DNA of 8,936 nucleotides from assembly GCA_027435495.1 (NCBI GenBank), contig DAHZZC010000292.1:1-8936 (forward strand), written 5' to 3'. Source of the DNA: Planctomycetales bacterium (GTDB lineage Bacteria; Planctomycetota; Planctomycetia; Isosphaerales; Isosphaeraceae). The position numbers and the translations under genes are program-made. Each line of letters opens with the position of its first letter. Positions within the stretch are counted from its first letter, which is position 1. The notes under the pieces were generated by a model. That model was not told the origin of the DNA and made no database searches. It was given only the letters and a program-made list of their open reading frames with translations. Shown in pieces: positions 7,163-8,936 of this stretch.

Positions 7163-7876
7163 ATGAGCGATGAGCGGCTGACCGATATCTCCACGATCTG
7201 GACCACAATCAGCAGCGCCCACACTCCCGGGCCCAAAAGCCAGGCCGCGATGGAAGAGCTCGTGGGCCGATACCACGACGCTGTCACCCGCTATATCCAT
7301 TTGAAGGTCCGAGACAAGCATCTCGCCGACGAGGTCTTGCAGGAATTCTGGACCAAGTTGCTGACCGGCAAGCTCGCCGGTGCCGACAAGAGTAAGGGAC
7401 GATTCCGCGATTACCTCCGGACCGTCCTGCACCGGCTCATCATCGACCACTTCCGTGCGAAGAAGGTCCAATCGCTACCCCCTGGAGACCTGCTCGACGC
7501 CAGCCGGCCCGACGAGGATTTCGACCGGGTCTGGCGTGAAGCGGTGATCAATCGCGTCTGGACGCGGCTCGATACCTACCAGGCGACCACTCCCAAGAAC
7601 CGGTATGCCACCGTCTTGCAGCTCCGTCGCGACTTTCCCGACGCCCCGATCGAGGAGATCGCCCAGAAGCTCGCCCAGATCATCAAGAGCCCGGTCCGTC
7701 CCGAAGCCTTTCGCAAAAGCCTTCAGCGGGCCCGGGCCAAGTTCATCGAACTGCTGATCCTCGAACTTCGCGAGACGATCCACTCGGGCCGCGACGAGGA
7801 TATCGAGGCCGAAATCTACGACCTCGGCCTTGGCCCCCTGTACCGCCGATATTGCTCAGCCACCCACGACGAGTGA
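7163..7876 (+). CDS. ECF-like RNA polymerase sigma factor
   Basis: A 237-residue protein. Residues 31-100 are a sigma-70 region 2: EELVGRYHDAVTRYIHLKV, then DKHLADEVLQEFWTKLL (the core-binding DEV-Q-F-W segment), then GRFRDYLRTVLHRLIIDHFRAKK, the promoter-melting helix. Residues 145-205 are a region 4-like helix-turn-helix (IEEIAQKLAQ, then FRKSLQRARAKFIELLILEL). It is longer than the compact ECF form, with extra residues before and inside the helix-turn-helix, and a 30-residue C-terminal tail follows. It would direct polymerase to a special promoter set. No anti-sigma gene is adjacent. The start at 7163 is chosen because region 2 begins shortly after; the frame is open 66 codons further up but that part reads as non-coding and contains the parS-like site. 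The ribosome site is weak. Confidence 0.85.
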   Translation: MSDERLTDISTIWTTISSAHTPGPKSQAAMEELVGRYHDAVTRYIHLKVRDKHLADEVLQEFWTKLLTGKLAGADKSKGRFRDYLRTVLHRLIIDHFRAKKVQSLPPGDLLDASRPDEDFDRVWREAVINRVWTRLDTYQATTPKNRYATVLQLRRDFPDAPIEEIAQKLAQIIKSPVRPEAFRKSLQRARAKFIELLILELRETIHSGRDEDIEAEIYDLGLGPLYRRYCSATHDE

Positions 7877-8015
7877 CCGGCCCCCCTCTCAGGGAATTTC
7901 CGGCGGTTGGCCTGGGAACTGAATGACGAACGCATCTCCTTGCGTGGAGCGGGATATTCTGCACGAATCTCTTAGGATTCACCGTGCGGGAGCCGATGAA
8001 AAAAAACCCATCCCC

Positions 8016-8043
8016 TTGACCGGGTCGTTTCAGCATGTACAGT
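8016..8043 (+). promoter_or_regulatory. Candidate promoter of csrA
   Basis: TTGACC (8016-8021; 5 of 6) is followed after 16 bases by TACAGT (8038-8043; 4 of 6). It would give an RNA with a leader of roughly 120 bases before the csrA ATG. An A-run (7999-8006) lies just upstream and could act as an UP-like element. Spacing is slightly short. Confidence 0.4.
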
Positions 8044-8065
8044 TGAATGAAGGCGGTCTGCGCAA

Positions 8066-8084
8066 CGCCGGGGATTCACCGGCG
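8066..8084 (+). promoter_or_regulatory. GGA-loop hairpin in the csrA leader, candidate CsrA binding site
   Basis: CGCCGG (8066-8071) pairs perfectly with CCGGCG (8079-8084), closing a 7-base loop GGATTCA that begins with GGA. A GGA in the loop of a short hairpin is the established high-affinity CsrA target form. Two further GGA motifs lie downstream in the same leader. Structure is read from sequence; binding is inferred. Confidence 0.5.
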
Positions 8085-8131
8085 AGAACGGCATCCCGTC
8101 CTTTCCCGGTCTCCTGTTGGCTCACAGCAAT

Positions 8132-8137
8132 GGATGT
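8132..8137 (+). promoter_or_regulatory. GGATGT motif in the csrA leader, candidate second CsrA site
   Basis: GGATGT equals the 3' half of the known CsrA consensus RUACARGGAUGU; the 5' half matches poorly. It lies 35 bases before the csrA ATG. Another GGA (8164-8166) overlaps the ribosome site GAGGGG at 8160-8165, where bound CsrA would block translation. Confidence 0.4.
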
Positions 8138-8172
8138 ACGCGCCGAGCGCAAAGCCCCAGAGGGGAACGGCA

Positions 8173-8382
8173 ATGCTGGTTCTCTCGCGCAAGAAGAATG
8201 AGAGCATCATCATCAATGACAACGTCACGGTGACCGTGATCGAAATCCGGGGGGACAAGGTGCGACTCGGCATCGAGGCCCCCAAGGACGTGACGGTGCA
8301 TCGTCGCGAGGTGTACGAAGCGATTCAGAACCAGGCCCGGTCGGCGGATCAGGGCGCGAAGGTTGGCCGGTCTGAGGACTGA
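8173..8382 (+). CDS. csrA: Carbon storage regulator CsrA (RNA-binding translational regulator)
   Basis: A 69-residue protein of normal CsrA length. It begins MLVLSRKKNESIIIND, the conserved first strand with the RNA-contacting L4 and R6, continues IEIRGDKVRLGIEAPKDV and has VHRREVYEAI (42-51), containing R44, the second key RNA-binding residue. CsrA forms a swapped dimer that binds two GGA motifs in mRNA leaders, usually blocking translation, in the cytoplasm. The start at 8173 is set by family alignment and GAGGGG 7 bases upstream; the frame is open further up but that part does not resemble CsrA. The last 15 residues are a polar tail. It sits alone: no fliW or flagellin gene adjoins it. It follows the sigma factor gene by 296 bases and is convergent with the PfpI-family gene. 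Confidence 0.95.
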   Translation: MLVLSRKKNESIIINDNVTVTVIEIRGDKVRLGIEAPKDVTVHRREVYEAIQNQARSADQGAKVGRSED

Positions 8383-8489
8383 CCGGCCCGGGGTAGACTC
8401 GAAGGTCGCTTCCATTGAAAAGATGAGATTGCGATGGCCAGCCGGCCGGAGCGCGGTCGTCAGATGCTGCGCCCCGGTGGGAATTGGTG

Positions 8490-8936
8490 TCAACTCTTCC
8501 GGTTCCGCATGATCCGGACGAATTCCCGCATCCAGGGTCCGTTATCGGGCCAGCCTCGGACGGAGACGAGGTTTCCGTCGACGACGACCTCTCGGTTGAC
8601 GAATTCGGCGCCGTGGACGCGAACGTCGGGCTCGAGCTCGGGGTAGGAGGTCATGGTTCGTCCTGGCCCGCCGCCGGCGGCCAGGACGAGCAGGGGACCG
8701 TGGCAGTTGGCCGCGATCGGCTTGCCCGTCTCGACGAAGTGGCGAACGATCGCGACGGCCTTCGGGCGGTTGCGCAGGTATTCTGGGGCGCGGCCACCGG
8801 GAAGGACGAGGCCGTCGTAATTCGAGGGGTTGACGTCGTCGAGACCCAGGTCGGCCTCCACGCGGTAGCCGGGGCGTTCGACGTAGGTATCGTAGCCCGG
8901 CTCGAAGTCGTGGACCACCGACATGAAGGCTCGCTT
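8490..8936 (-). CDS. DJ-1/PfpI-family protein, C-terminal part (cut by window edge)
   Basis: 148 residues are visible, and the frame is open to the right edge (Lys-Arg-Ala-Phe precede the Met at 8922-8924). That Met is therefore probably internal, because family members carry a first Rossmann-like strand before the HDFEPGYDTY segment. YDGLVLPGGRAPEYLR holds the PGG turn and the family Glu; AANCHGP holds the nucleophile Cys (codon 8703-8705) followed by His, the nucleophile-elbow pair. GRTMTSYPELEPDV and VVDGNLVSVRGWPD match the C-terminal strands of PfpI-like amidotransferase-fold proteins. Relatives have been reported as proteases, glyoxalases or deglycases, so activity on damaged or carbonyl-modified substrates is possible but unassigned. 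The gene ends 107 bases from csrA, convergent; no clear terminator is seen between them. Confidence 0.88.
   Translation of the reverse strand, partial: KRAFMSVVHDFEPGYDTYVERPGYRVEADLGLDDVNPSNYDGLVLPGGRAPEYLRNRPKAVAIVRHFVETGKPIAANCHGPLLVLAAGGGPGRTMTSYPELEPDVRVHGAEFVNREVVVDGNLVSVRGWPDNGPWMREFVRIMRNRKS

Noticed and set aside
6464..7471. Long minus-strand frames across both tRNAs, with strings such as PAGFEPATDGLENR and CARQDSNLRP
   Set aside because: These are the well-known false proteins produced by translating the antisense of tRNA genes; the matching strings fall exactly on the T arms and anticodon arms of the two tRNAs.
7923..8201. A 92-codon plus-strand frame before csrA
   Set aside because: It overlaps the csrA start out of frame and shows no family features. 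The region is better explained as promoter and leader.
8434..8646. A small plus-strand frame after csrA
   Set aside because: Most of it is antisense to the PfpI-family gene, and it has no recognisable sequence.
1..8936. CRISPR arrays, insertion sequences and integrase genes
   Set aside because: No regularly spaced repeats, terminal inverted repeats or transposase or integrase motifs were found on either strand.

Overview
The window looks like chromosomal DNA of a GC-rich planctomycete, possibly Isosphaeraceae-like. The pointers are strong GC bias at codon third positions, a membrane Ser/Thr protein kinase with a very large C-terminal ectodomain, an exported Gly/His-rich TPR protein, an ECF-type sigma factor with a stretched region 4, and a stand-alone CsrA. 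This assignment is inferred from gene content and style, not from a marker gene.

Layout. The left two thirds is read leftwards: an SDR oxidoreductase (5688-6467), a giant receptor-like Ser/Thr kinase (1549-5451), an exported TPR protein (323-1288) and the N-terminal part of a nitrilase-superfamily hydrolase cut by the left edge (1-267). The gaps of 236 and 260 bases between the first three suggest separate transcription units; a candidate promoter is visible upstream of the TPR gene. To the right the direction flips: a good promoter drives two tandem tRNA-Arg genes (anticodons CCU and UCU, 6638-6848), followed by a 314-base gene-free stretch, an ECF-like sigma factor (7163-7876) and csrA (8173-8382). 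The right edge holds the C-terminal part of a DJ-1/PfpI-family protein on the minus strand, convergent with csrA.

How it fits together. Much of the window is regulatory: a transmembrane kinase with a duplicated beta-helix-like ectodomain, an alternative sigma factor, and a post-transcriptional regulator (CsrA) whose own leader carries GGA motifs, one of them in a hairpin loop. No operon links these regulators, so any shared pathway is speculative. The least expected signal is a pair of identical 14-bp palindromes, GTTCCACGTGGAAC, at 2956-2969 (inside the kinase gene) and 7058-7071 (intergenic). They match known chromosomal parS (ParB-binding) sequences and suggest that the window lies in the chromosome-partitioning region.
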